Assembly: GCA_023414975.1 (NCBI GenBank)
Contig: JAEZMI010000161.1
Coordinates: forward strand, 1 to 16,800
Length of the DNA stretch: 16,800 nt
Direction: 5' to 3'
Source: Pseudomonadota bacterium
GTDB lineage: Bacteria; Pseudomonadota; Alphaproteobacteria; Rhizobiales; Xanthobacteraceae
The number at the start of each line of letters is the position of its first letter. The stretch's first letter is position 1. A model generated the notes under the pieces. It did not search any database. It was not told the origin of the DNA and was given only the letters and a program-made list of their open reading frames with translations. Below are positions 1 through 6,528 of this stretch, one piece after another. The position numbers and the translations under genes were made by a program.

Positions 1-194
1 GCCTTGGAGAGCGAGGTCTGGCGCGAGAGCAGCTTGGCGCCGTCCATGCGCACGAAGGCGAGCAGATTGCCGCCCTCGTCGACGATGTTGACGTTCTGCG
101 GCACGCCCATCTCCGTCGCCTTGGCGACGGCGGCGGCGAGCATTTTCAGCGCGCCCTCATGGGTGAGCTTCAGGGCCGGGCGGGTGATCGGCAT
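1..194 (-). CDS. GlcG/HbpS-like heme-binding family protein (3' part beyond window)
   Basis: Only the first 64 residues are visible; the gene runs off the left edge. The protein opens MPITRPALKLTHEGALKMLA, then has VNIVDEGGNLLAFVRMDGA (about residues 35-53) and a serine-rich SRQTSLSK stretch. This arrangement (helix, V-D-x-x-G-x-L-x-x-F-x-R-M-D-G-A) is typical of the GlcG/HbpS (DUF336) family, whose members are usually about 140 residues. HbpS binds heme; GlcG sits in glycolate operons, but most members have no defined role. The ATG at 194 has GAGG seven bases upstream, which supports the start. It lies 49 bp after the DUF1028 gene on the same strand and is probably the sixth gene of the monooxygenase cluster. 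Family assignment is good; function is unknown. Confidence 0.8.
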   Translation of the reverse strand, partial: MPITRPALKLTHEGALKMLAAAVAKATEMGVPQNVNIVDEGGNLLAFVRMDGAKLLSRQTSLSK

Positions 195-243
195 CAGGGC
201 CTCGCTTCTTTGGTGGGACGGGACGTGCGGGTGGGCGACGCCC

Positions 244-921
244 TCACTCGTCCCCCGGCACGCCGTAGGAGGGGGCGGTGGAGGGATCGAGCGCGCGGGT
301 GACATAGGCGTCCATTTGCGGCACCCAGAGCGCCCAGAGGGCGGCGAACTCGGCCATGACGTCGCCGTCCGACCAGTCGATGCGCAGATCGGCCACCGGC
401 CAGCCGACCGTGTCGACCAGCAGCATGCCGACCGAATGCACCGGGCCTTCCTCGCCGCCCGCCGCGACCGCCGCCTGCATGGCGGCGACGAGCCGGTCGC
501 CGAGATGGGCCTCGGGCATCGCCTCGAAGGCGGCGATCATGGCGCCGGGCACCTCGGGCGAGGCCAGCAGATTGCCGGCGGCGGCGGCATCCGCGCCATA
601 GGCGATGGCGTGGGTGCCGAGCGTCTTCGCGCCGGAATGGCCGGCGGCCGCGCCCTCGCGCCCGAGCACGACCACCTGCCGGTACGCGAAATGGGGGGAG
701 GTCGCGCGCAGCCTTTCCAGCACCTCGGCCGCGGGCAGGCCCTGCGCCAGCAGGTCGAGCCCGCGCGGGCCGAGCATCGGGTCGGTGATGTTCTGCGTCG
801 CCACCACGCCGACGCCCGCGCGGGCATGGGCGCAGCGCGCCGCCACCGCCGGGGAGGAGGAGGAGACGGCGATGCCGAACATGCCGGTGCGCCGGCAGCG
901 GGCGGAGATGGAGAAGGTCAC
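244..921 (-). CDS. DUF1028 family protein (Ntn-hydrolase-like fold)
   Basis: The 225-residue protein opens (V/M)TFSISARCRRTGMFGIAVS, contains AGVGVVATQ near residue 40 and AAGNLL near residue 115, and ends SYGVPGDE. These are hallmarks of DUF1028, a family related to Ntn hydrolases; no reaction is established to my knowledge. I chose the GTG at 921 because the family begins at the TFSISA strand and GGAG lies eight bases upstream. The frame stays open upstream to 1047, but that part lies inside ridA, is not homologous and is arginine-rich. The gap to the RidA gene is 14 bp, so translation is probably coupled. DUF1028 genes are often seen beside RidA and M20 hydrolase genes, as here, which suggests an amide- or imine-hydrolysing role; that is inference. 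Confidence 0.85.
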   Translation of the reverse strand: MTFSISARCRRTGMFGIAVSSSSPAVAARCAHARAGVGVVATQNITDPMLGPRGLDLLAQGLPAAEVLERLRATSPHFAYRQVVVLGREGAAAGHSGAKTLGTHAIAYGADAAAAGNLLASPEVPGAMIAAFEAMPEAHLGDRLVAAMQAAVAAGGEEGPVHSVGMLLVDTVGWPVADLRIDWSDGDVMAEFAALWALWVPQMDAYVTRALDPSTAPSYGVPGDE

Positions 922-935
922 GCGCGCGGCTCCGG

Positions 936-1358
936 TCAGGCGGCGTCGGGGATGACGGCCGTCACCTCGATCTCGACCAGCCATTCCGGCCGGGCGAGCG
1001 CGGGAACGACGAGGCCGGTGGAGCAGGGGAACACGCCCTCCAGCCACTTGCCCATCTCGACATAGACCGCCTCGCGGTAGCGGATGTCGGTGAGGTAGAC
1101 GACGATGCGGCAGATGTGGCTCATCTCGCTGCCGGCCTCCTCCAGCAGCATCTTGATGTTCTCCATCGCCTTGGCGGTCTGCTTGCCGGCGTCGCCGACA
1201 TGCAGGCTCTCGCGCGTGTCGAGATCCTGCGCCACCTGGCCGCGCAGGAACACCATGGTGCCGCGCGCCACGACGCCCTGCGAGAGATCGTTGTTCAGCT
1301 TCTGCTCGGGGTAGGTCTGCTTGGTGTTGAACGGGCGGATGCGCTTGTGGGTCGGCAT
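936..1358 (-). CDS. RidA/YjgF family enamine/imine deaminase
   Basis: A 140-residue protein with the full RidA layout: RGTMVFLRGQVAQD (33-45), a central helix AKAMENIKMLLEEAG (62-76), VVYLTDIR (86-93) and the C-terminal P-A-L-A-R-P-E-W-L-V-E-I-E block (119-131). R123 matches the arginine that binds the substrate carboxylate in RidA enzymes. Family members hydrolyse enamines and imines, from 2-aminoacrylate released by PLP enzymes to aminomuconate-type ring-cleavage products. In a catabolic cluster with a flavin monooxygenase and an M20 amidohydrolase, a pathway-specific deaminase is more likely than the housekeeping RidA. GGAAAG lies just upstream of the ATG. It follows the M20 gene by 35 bp and precedes DUF1028 by 14 bp. 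Confidence 0.92.
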   Translation of the reverse strand: MPTHKRIRPFNTKQTYPEQKLNNDLSQGVVARGTMVFLRGQVAQDLDTRESLHVGDAGKQTAKAMENIKMLLEEAGSEMSHICRIVVYLTDIRYREAVYVEMGKWLEGVFPCSTGLVVPALARPEWLVEIEVTAVIPDAA

Positions 1359-1393
1359 GGGGTTCTTTCCGGTTCAGGCGAGGCGGGGCGGGT

Positions 1394-2617
1394 TCAGAGG
1401 ACGAAAGGGCGGCCGAGAAGGCCGGCGAGGCGGGTCATCATCGCGCCGGCGCGCGCGAGTTCGTCGCGGCCGATCCACTCGTCCGCCTTGTGGGCGCGGC
1501 CGATGTCGCCGGGGCCGCAGACGAGCGTGGGAATGCCGGCGCGGGCATAGAGCCCGGCCTCGGTGCCGAAGGCGAGGGTGACGGGCGCGCCGTTGTCGCC
1601 CGCCAGCATGGCGACGAGCCGGGCGGCGGGGCTGTCCTGCGGCGTGTCGAGGCCGGGATAGTCGCTGAGCGTGGCGACGGCGATCCCCGCCTCCGGCGCC
1701 TGCGCCACCAGCCGGGCGCGGGCCTCGCCGATGATGAGGGCGATGCGGGCGTTGAGCGCGTCGATGTCCGTGCCCGGCAGGGTGCGGGCCTCGAATTCCA
1801 GCGTCGCGCGGTCCGGCACGAGGTTGAGCGCGGTGCCGCCATGCAGCGAGCCGACATGCACGCTGGTCCAGGGCGGGTCGAAGGCCTCGTTCGTGTCGCC
1901 GCGCAGCGAGCGGCCGAGCACCCCGAGCCCGACGGTGATCTCGGCCGCCGCCTCCACCGCATTGGCGGCGCGGTTGAGCAGCGCCGAATGCCCGCCGCGC
2001 CCGGTGATGGCGAGGCGCCGGGCGAACTTGCCCTTATGGGCGCGCGCGACCTTGAGGGAGGTCGGCTCGCCGACGATGCACAGCGCCGGCGGCACGGGCA
2101 GGGCGGCGACCTGCGCCACCAGATCGGGCGCGCCGAGGCAGCCGAGTTCCTCGTCATAGGAGAAGCAGAGATGGACCGGCGCCTGCGTCGCCGCCTGCCG
2201 GAACAGCGGCACATGAGCGAGCACGACGGCGAGGAAACCCTTCATGTCGCTGCTGCCGCGACCATAGAGCCGGCCGCCGCGCTCGGTGAGCGTCCATGGG
2301 TCGCTCGACCAGTCCTGCCCCGCCACCGGCACGACATCCGTATGGGCGGAGAGGGCGATGCCGGGCCGGCCGGCGGGGCCGATGGTGGCCAGCAACGAGG
2401 CTTTCGTGCCGTCCGCATTGGGAATGCGGCGGGCGCTCACGCCCTCGGCGGCGAGATACGCCTCGATATAGTCGACGATGGGCAGGTTGGAGCGCGCGCT
2501 CTCGCTGGCAAAGGCGACGAGGTCGGCGAGCAGCGCCTCGGTGCGGGCGAGCGCCGCCGCGTCCGCGGGCAGGGTGGTGCCGGCGGCGGGGCTGGCGGCG
2601 ACGGCCTCGATGCTCAT
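1394..2617 (-). CDS. argE: ArgE-like M20 family amidohydrolase (acetylornithine deacetylase family)
   Basis: The 407-residue protein is a di-zinc M20 amidohydrolase. Metal-site motifs are intact: SAHTDVVPV (H92, D94), GRGSSDMKGF (bridging D124), SYDEELGCLG (general base E156 with metal ligand E157), GEPTSLKV (E184) and GRAHKADEWI (H376). The dimerisation domain begins near GRGGHSA (207-212). The length and the GxSDMKGF and AHKADEW signatures fit ArgE, which releases acetate from N-acetylornithine. No other arginine gene is nearby, and the gene starts 4 bp after the flavin reductase stop. It may therefore act on an N-acyl or amide intermediate of the catabolic pathway rather than in arginine synthesis. 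The name reflects family resemblance; the substrate is not determined. The ATG at 2617 is preceded by AGGGG. Confidence 0.88.
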   Translation of the reverse strand: MSIEAVAASPAAGTTLPADAAALARTEALLADLVAFASESARSNLPIVDYIEAYLAAEGVSARRIPNADGTKASLLATIGPAGRPGIALSAHTDVVPVAGQDWSSDPWTLTERGGRLYGRGSSDMKGFLAVVLAHVPLFRQAATQAPVHLCFSYDEELGCLGAPDLVAQVAALPVPPALCIVGEPTSLKVARAHKGKFARRLAITGRGGHSALLNRAANAVEAAAEITVGLGVLGRSLRGDTNEAFDPPWTSVHVGSLHGGTALNLVPDRATLEFEARTLPGTDIDALNARIALIIGEARARLVAQAPEAGIAVATLSDYPGLDTPQDSPAARLVAMLAGDNGAPVTLAFGTEAGLYARAGIPTLVCGPGDIGRAHKADEWIGRDELARAGAMMTRLAGLLGRPFVL

Positions 2618-2621
2618 GCCC

Positions 2622-3119
2622 CTAGGCGACCTTGAGGTGGTGATAGGCGCGGTTGGAATAGACCAGCGGATGCGTTTCGGCGGTTTCCAGCGCCATCACC
2701 TCGCCGGCGATGATGTGGTGCGTGCCGAAGGTGAAGACGCTGGCGATCTTGCAGTCGAAGCGGCAGAGCGCGCCCTTGAGCAGGGGCGCGCCGGTGTGCA
2801 GCGCGTCCCATTCGCCGAGGGCGAAACGGTCCTCGGCATGCTCGGGGATCAGCCCCGCGAAGCAATCGGCGACGCGGTGCTGGTCATGAGCGAGGATGTT
2901 GGCCGCGAACACGCCGTTCTCCATCAGCGTCGGCAGCACCCGCGAGGCCTTGTGCAGGCAGAACAGCACGGAGGGCGGCTCCATGGAGAGCGAACACAGG
3001 CTGGAGACGGTGACGCCGCCGCGCCCGGCGGCCCCGTCGGTCGTCACCACGGTGACGCCGGAGGCGGTGCGCCCCATGGCGCTGCGGAACTGGGCGGCGT
3101 CGATCCGGCTCATGTCCAT
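2622..3119 (-). CDS. Flavin reductase domain protein, partner of the HpaB-type monooxygenase
   Basis: A 165-residue protein of the HpaC-like flavin reductase family (split-barrel FMN-binding fold). Visible signatures are the start FRSAMGRTASGVTVVTT (11-27), V-T-V-S-S-L-C-S-L-S near residue 40, PPSVLFCLHKASR, FAANILAHDQ and GTHHIIAGEV. Such proteins reduce FMN or FAD with NAD(P)H and pass the free reduced flavin to a separate oxygenase. It lies 15 bp downstream of the monooxygenase gene, the classic two-component arrangement. The MDM start at 3119 and the second ATG at 3113 both sit behind AAGGGAG; I took the first. Its stop codon is 4 bp from the next gene's start, which points to translational coupling. 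Confidence 0.92.
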   Translation of the reverse strand: MDMSRIDAAQFRSAMGRTASGVTVVTTDGAAGRGGVTVSSLCSLSMEPPSVLFCLHKASRVLPTLMENGVFAANILAHDQHRVADCFAGLIPEHAEDRFALGEWDALHTGAPLLKGALCRFDCKIASVFTFGTHHIIAGEVMALETAETHPLVYSNRAYHHLKVA

Positions 3120-3134
3120 CTCTCCCTTGGGGCC

Positions 3135-4604
3135 TCAGCCCTTGACCGGCTCGCCCATCACCTTGTCCGACAGGCCGGCGGCCTTGCGGACGAAGTCGAG
3201 CGGGCCGTCGAAATCGAACGAATTATAGACCGCGTTCAGGTGGTTGAAGTGCGGCGCCTGGGCGAACTGCACAAAGGTCAGCCGGTGGCCGGCATAATCC
3301 GAATTGAGCAGGTCGCGGGCGAAGGCGAGCAGCTTGCGCCGGTCCTCCGATTCCCACTGCTTGTTCAGCGAGTAGAACTTCTTCAGCCACTGACCCGAGC
3401 CCTCGGCCTCGAAGGCGGCCGAGTTCGGGGTGACGCAGATCTGGCCGCCGCACAGCTCGCGGGCGATGTGCATCATCGCCGGCAGGTTCGAGCAGGCGTG
3501 GACGCGGCCGGCATAGAGCATGGACTGGTTGGGCATGAGCAGCCCGCCGGGGCTCTTTTCCGCCAGCGTGATCGAGGCGGTGAGGTGGGCGTTGATGCCC
3601 TCGCGGTAGCAGACGAGATCGGCCAGCTTCTCGCGCACCGACTGAAGCTTATCGAGGCCGGTCTGCTTGGCGTTCCACATCGCCGCGCCGATCATCATGT
3701 CGGCGACATAAAGCAGGCGGTGCACATAGGGGAAGGCCGAGTAGCGGTGCAGCGTCGCGCGGATGTACTGCGCCGCCCTGGTGTGGCGGTAGAAGAACAC
3801 GTTCTCCCAGGGGATCAGCACGTTGTTGAAGATGACGAGGGATTCGACCTCGTCGAACTTGTTGGCGAGCGGGTAGTCCTTCGGGTTGGTGCGGCCGGCG
3901 AAGGAGGAGCGGCAGATCTGCTTCACGCCCGGCGCGCCCATGTCGATGATGCCGCCCACCGCATAGTCGGACAGCTTCTCGTTGGACCAGGCGCCGACGG
4001 TCGGCTTCAGGAAGGCCTGGTCGGCGTAAGCGGCCGCGGTCTCGTACTTGGCGCCGCGGATCACGATGCCCGCATCGGTCTCCTTGACGACATGCACCAT
4101 CATGTCGGGGTCCTGTTCCTGCGGGGGCAGGGAGCGGTCGCCCTTCGGATCGGTGTTGGCCGAAATATGGAAGATGTCGTTGTCGAAGATGTTCTGGACG
4201 TGCCGGTCGACATTGTCGGCGAAGCGCGGGTCGAACTCGGCGAGGACGTCGCGGCCGTCGATGAGGGACCAGACTTCGCCGATGGTTTCGTCGCCGACGC
4301 GGGTGACGACGCCGCCGATGTCCTGCATCACCGTGTCGACGGCGGTGATCTTGTCGGTCCAGTCCTTGGTTTCCCGCGGCGGCTTGTAGAAGATCGTGTT
4401 GCGCTTGTTGTCCTCAACATAGGTGAGGCGGTCCTGATACCGGGCCTCGTGCGCCATGTCGTACATGCGGGCGCGGACATCGACGATGGGCTTGAAGGCC
4501 GGGTGCTTGGTGACGTCCGTCACCCGCTCGCCGTCCATCCAGATTTCGCGGCCGTCCTGCAGCCCCTGCCGATATTCATCGCCTGTACGGATCATGTCGT
4601 GCAT
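3135..4604 (-). CDS. HpaB-family FADH2-dependent monooxygenase, large component
   Basis: The 489-residue protein belongs to the 4-hydroxyphenylacetate 3-hydroxylase (HpaB) family: N-terminal IRTGDEYRQGLQDGRE-W-DGERV-DVT-HPAF (5-37), FHISANTDPKGDR (145-157) and a C-terminal ARELCGGQICVTPN block (381-394). The family has an acyl-CoA dehydrogenase-like fold and uses free FADH2 and oxygen to hydroxylate aromatic substrates. H146 may match the active-site histidine of HpaB. By eye, the R-S-P-D-Y substrate motif of HpaB aligns with R102-V-G-D-E106, so the tyrosine that contacts the phenol appears replaced, suggesting a different substrate. The iron-sulfur cysteines of the related 4-hydroxybutyryl-CoA dehydratase are absent, arguing for an oxygenase. 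The frame is open far upstream, but homology begins at M-H-D-M-I-R-T-G; ATG 4604 has AGGA five bases upstream, with ATG 4595 as alternative. Confidence 0.9.
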   Translation of the reverse strand: MHDMIRTGDEYRQGLQDGREIWMDGERVTDVTKHPAFKPIVDVRARMYDMAHEARYQDRLTYVEDNKRNTIFYKPPRETKDWTDKITAVDTVMQDIGGVVTRVGDETIGEVWSLIDGRDVLAEFDPRFADNVDRHVQNIFDNDIFHISANTDPKGDRSLPPQEQDPDMMVHVVKETDAGIVIRGAKYETAAAYADQAFLKPTVGAWSNEKLSDYAVGGIIDMGAPGVKQICRSSFAGRTNPKDYPLANKFDEVESLVIFNNVLIPWENVFFYRHTRAAQYIRATLHRYSAFPYVHRLLYVADMMIGAAMWNAKQTGLDKLQSVREKLADLVCYREGINAHLTASITLAEKSPGGLLMPNQSMLYAGRVHACSNLPAMMHIARELCGGQICVTPNSAAFEAEGSGQWLKKFYSLNKQWESEDRRKLLAFARDLLNSDYAGHRLTFVQFAQAPHFNHLNAVYNSFDFDGPLDFVRKAAGLSDKVMGEPVKG

Positions 4605-4685
4605 CCTTTTCCTGTGAGGAAATATTGTGCGAACGTGAAAGATCGGTAAAATATTTTCATTCGTTGTTCGGCATAGAAAAATCCA
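4605..4685. promoter_or_regulatory. Divergent promoter/operator region between the monooxygenase gene and the LysR gene
   Basis: This 81-bp gap is strikingly AT-rich compared with its GC-rich surroundings. It holds several nested dyads that could be LysR sites: TGAAA at 4636-4640 with TTTCA at 4655-4659, CGAAC at 4630-4634 with GTTCG at 4666-4670, and ATTTTC at 4653-4658 with GAAAAT at 4677-4682 (offset by a run of A). LysR regulators commonly bind the gap between their own gene and the divergent target operon, so both promoters and the operator are expected here. I cannot assign -35 and -10 boxes with confidence. Confidence 0.6.
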
Positions 4686-5630
4686 ATGAACATATCCCTC
4701 CGCGCCCTGCGCTATGTCGTGGCGACCGCCGATTTCGGGAATCTCACCGAGGCCGCCCGGCATCTGAACGTCTCGCAGCCCTCCATCTCCGCCGCCATCG
4801 CCCAGTTCGAGGCGGATTGCGGGGTGCAGGTCTTCGTGCGCCACCATGCAAAAGGCGTGACGACCACGATCGCCGGCACGCGGATCATCAACGAGGCCCG
4901 GCTTCTGCTGAACCACGCCCGCGATTTCGGCCAGAATGCGCGCGCCATGGCCGACGAGGTGCGCGGCGAGATCACCATCGGCTGTTTCTGGACCATCGCC
5001 ACCCACTTCATGCCGAGCCTGCTCTCGCGCTTCGCGGAGACCCATCCGGGCATCACCGTCGCGCTCGACGAGGGCGACCAGCAGCACATACTCGACGGCA
5101 TCATCTCCGGGCGGACCGAACTCGCCATTTCCTACGAATTCGCGCGCCCGGAAGACGTGATGGCCGAGCCGCTGGCGGAGCTGCCGCCCTATGCCGTGCT
5201 GCACCCCGACCATCCGCTCGCCGCGCGCGAGCGCATCAGCCTGCTGGATCTCGCCGACGAGCCCTTCATCCTGCTCGACCTGCCGCATTCGCGGGACTAC
5301 TTCATGAGCCTGTTCCGCTCGGTGGGCGTCGAGCCCCGCATCGCCTTCCGCTCGCGCGCCTATGAACTCACGCGCGGGCTGGTGGGGCGCGGGCGCGGCT
5401 ACACCATCCAGAACGTGCTGCCGCGCACCCAGGTGACGCATGATGGCGGGCGCGTCGTCTCCATGCCGCTGACCGACACGCTGGAGCCGGTGCGCCTCGT
5501 GAGCCTGAAGCTGCGCCGGCAGGCGCCGCGCCCGGTGGTCGAGGTGTTCGCCCGGCACCTGAAGGCGAGCTTTTCGCCCGGCGGCATGTTCGAGCCCGGT
5601 ACGCTCTCCCCGCGCGCCACGCTGCGCTGA
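4686..5630 (+). CDS. LysR-family transcriptional regulator
   Basis: The 314-residue protein has the LysR winged helix-turn-helix at the N-terminus: LRALRYVVATADFGNLTEAA then LNVSQPSISAAIAQFE (about residues 5-45). A linker helix (60-90) and a periplasmic-binding-like effector domain follow (GEITIGCFWTIA near 95 to about 295). It is transcribed divergently from the monooxygenase cluster, the usual setting for a LysR protein that senses a pathway substrate or intermediate and activates the adjacent operon. It differs slightly from most family members in the first recognition helix (SQPSISAAIAQFE where SQPAVSRQIRxLE is common). The effector domain gives no clue to the ligand that I can read. The ATG at 4686 lies at the start of the HTH homology. 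Confidence 0.92.
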   Translation: MNISLRALRYVVATADFGNLTEAARHLNVSQPSISAAIAQFEADCGVQVFVRHHAKGVTTTIAGTRIINEARLLLNHARDFGQNARAMADEVRGEITIGCFWTIATHFMPSLLSRFAETHPGITVALDEGDQQHILDGIISGRTELAISYEFARPEDVMAEPLAELPPYAVLHPDHPLAARERISLLDLADEPFILLDLPHSRDYFMSLFRSVGVEPRIAFRSRAYELTRGLVGRGRGYTIQNVLPRTQVTHDGGRVVSMPLTDTLEPVRLVSLKLRRQAPRPVVEVFARHLKASFSPGGMFEPGTLSPRATLR

Positions 5631-5657
5631 GACCGGCGGGCGGCGCGCTCGATAGAA

Positions 5658-5682
5658 ATTGCCGATGCACATCATCGGCAAT
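5658..5682. promoter_or_regulatory. Perfect 10-bp inverted repeat (operator or hairpin)
   Basis: ATTGCCGATG at 5658-5667 and its exact reverse complement CATCGGCAAT at 5673-5682 are separated by five bases. The dyad begins 28 bp after the LysR stop codon and lies 116 bp before the HutD-family start. It could be a dimeric repressor operator for the downstream gene, or an RNA hairpin ending the LysR transcript. No T-run follows on the plus strand, so a classical intrinsic terminator is less likely. Confidence 0.55.
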
Positions 5683-5720
5683 CTGTCTGCCGCCTATGCG
5701 ACTTTGCGGGCGTCCTGGCG

Positions 5721-5749
5721 TTGCCGCCCCCCGTCGCGTCTGGCTAGTC
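5721..5749 (+). promoter_or_regulatory. Possible sigma70-type promoter for the HutD-family gene
   Basis: TTGCCG at 5721-5726 is followed after 17 bp by CTAGTC at 5744-5749. The -35 element and spacing fit an alphaproteobacterial housekeeping promoter, but the -10 element is poor. A transcript starting near 5757 would have a leader of about 40 bases. Confidence 0.3.
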
Positions 5750-5797
5750 TCCCCGCGCGATTCCGGGGCAACAGGCGGGTACGGGCAGAAGCACGCG

Positions 5798-6388
5798 ATG
5801 AGCGGACTGACGGTTCTCAGGGCGTCCGACTACAAGGTGACGCCGTGGAAGAATGGCGGGGGGATCACGCAGGACGTGCTGCTGCTGCCGAAGGGCGCCA
5901 CGCAGGACGATTTCGACATCCGCGTCAGCCTCGCGCCCATCGTCACCGAAGGGGCCTTCTCGTCCTTCCCCGGTGTCGACCGGCATATCACGCTGCTGAC
6001 GCGCGAGCGGCTCGACCTCGTTTTCGGGACGGAGAGCGTCACGCTGGCGCGGCTGGAGCCGCTGCATTTCGACAGCGTGCAGCAACCGGTCTCGCGGCTG
6101 CCGGACGGGGCGGTGCGCGTGCTCAACGTGATGACGCGCCGGGGGCGCTGGACGGCGCAGGTGATGCCCGCCTGCGGCGGCAAGGAGCCTCTGCTCGCCG
6201 TGCCCGAGGGCGGTCTCGTCGTGCTGCACGCCGTCACCGGCACCTGGCAGGTGAGCGACCGGCTGGGCGCGGCGCTGGTCCGCCCCGGAGAAACCCTGCT
6301 CGCCCATGATGGCGGCACGCTGCGGGCAAGCTGCGATGTCTCGGGGGAGGCGGTCGTCGCCTTCCTCTCCCCCAGCCGGCCGCGCTGA
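5798..6388 (+). CDS. HutD/Ves family cupin-like protein
   Basis: A 196-residue protein with the HutD signature near the N-terminus, TPWKNGGGITQDV (15-27), followed by FDIRVSLAPI (39-48), GAFSSFPGVDRHITLL (52-67) and a second cupin-like half ending near residue 190. HutD proteins are bicupin-fold proteins linked in Pseudomonas to histidine utilisation, where HutD is thought to limit hut expression; the ligand elsewhere is unclear. No other hut gene is in the window, so the histidine link is not supported by context. The frame is open upstream to 5696, but family similarity begins at MSGLTVLRAS and I chose ATG 5798; its ribosome binding site is weak. Function remains open. Confidence 0.85.
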   Translation: MSGLTVLRASDYKVTPWKNGGGITQDVLLLPKGATQDDFDIRVSLAPIVTEGAFSSFPGVDRHITLLTRERLDLVFGTESVTLARLEPLHFDSVQQPVSRLPDGAVRVLNVMTRRGRWTAQVMPACGGKEPLLAVPEGGLVVLHAVTGTWQVSDRLGAALVRPGETLLAHDGGTLRASCDVSGEAVVAFLSPSRPR

Positions 6389-6528
6389 GCGGTGCGGGCG
6401 CGCACGGACTATCCAGCCGGCGCGTGCCTTCCCGTGCGCCGTGCCTGCCTACCAATTGGCCTTGCCGCCTCCCGGCGCGGGCGACACGATCACCGCACCC
6501 TCCTCCTCCAGCCTTCGAGTCCTGAACC

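Noticed and set aside
3135..4604. 4-Hydroxybutyryl-CoA dehydratase as the identity of the HpaB-like protein.
   Set aside because: The iron-sulfur cysteines expected near residues 99-103 are replaced by V and T, and a flavin reductase gene is adjacent.
2478..4649. A 723-codon plus-strand frame opposite the monooxygenase cluster.
   Set aside because: It is antisense to three well-recognised genes, has shadow-type composition (V, G, D, H, R rich) and no recognisable domain.
4605..5681. The monooxygenase frame stays open on the minus strand up to 5681, giving an 848-residue reading.
   Set aside because: Family similarity starts at the MHDMIRTG block; the upstream part is antisense to the LysR gene and rich in H, R, A and G, typical of a GC-rich shadow frame.
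6400..6439. GCGCACGG and CCGTGCGC inverted repeat after the HutD-family gene as a terminator.
   Set aside because: The loop is 24 bases and there is no T-run; in DNA this GC-rich, 8-bp arms are weak evidence.
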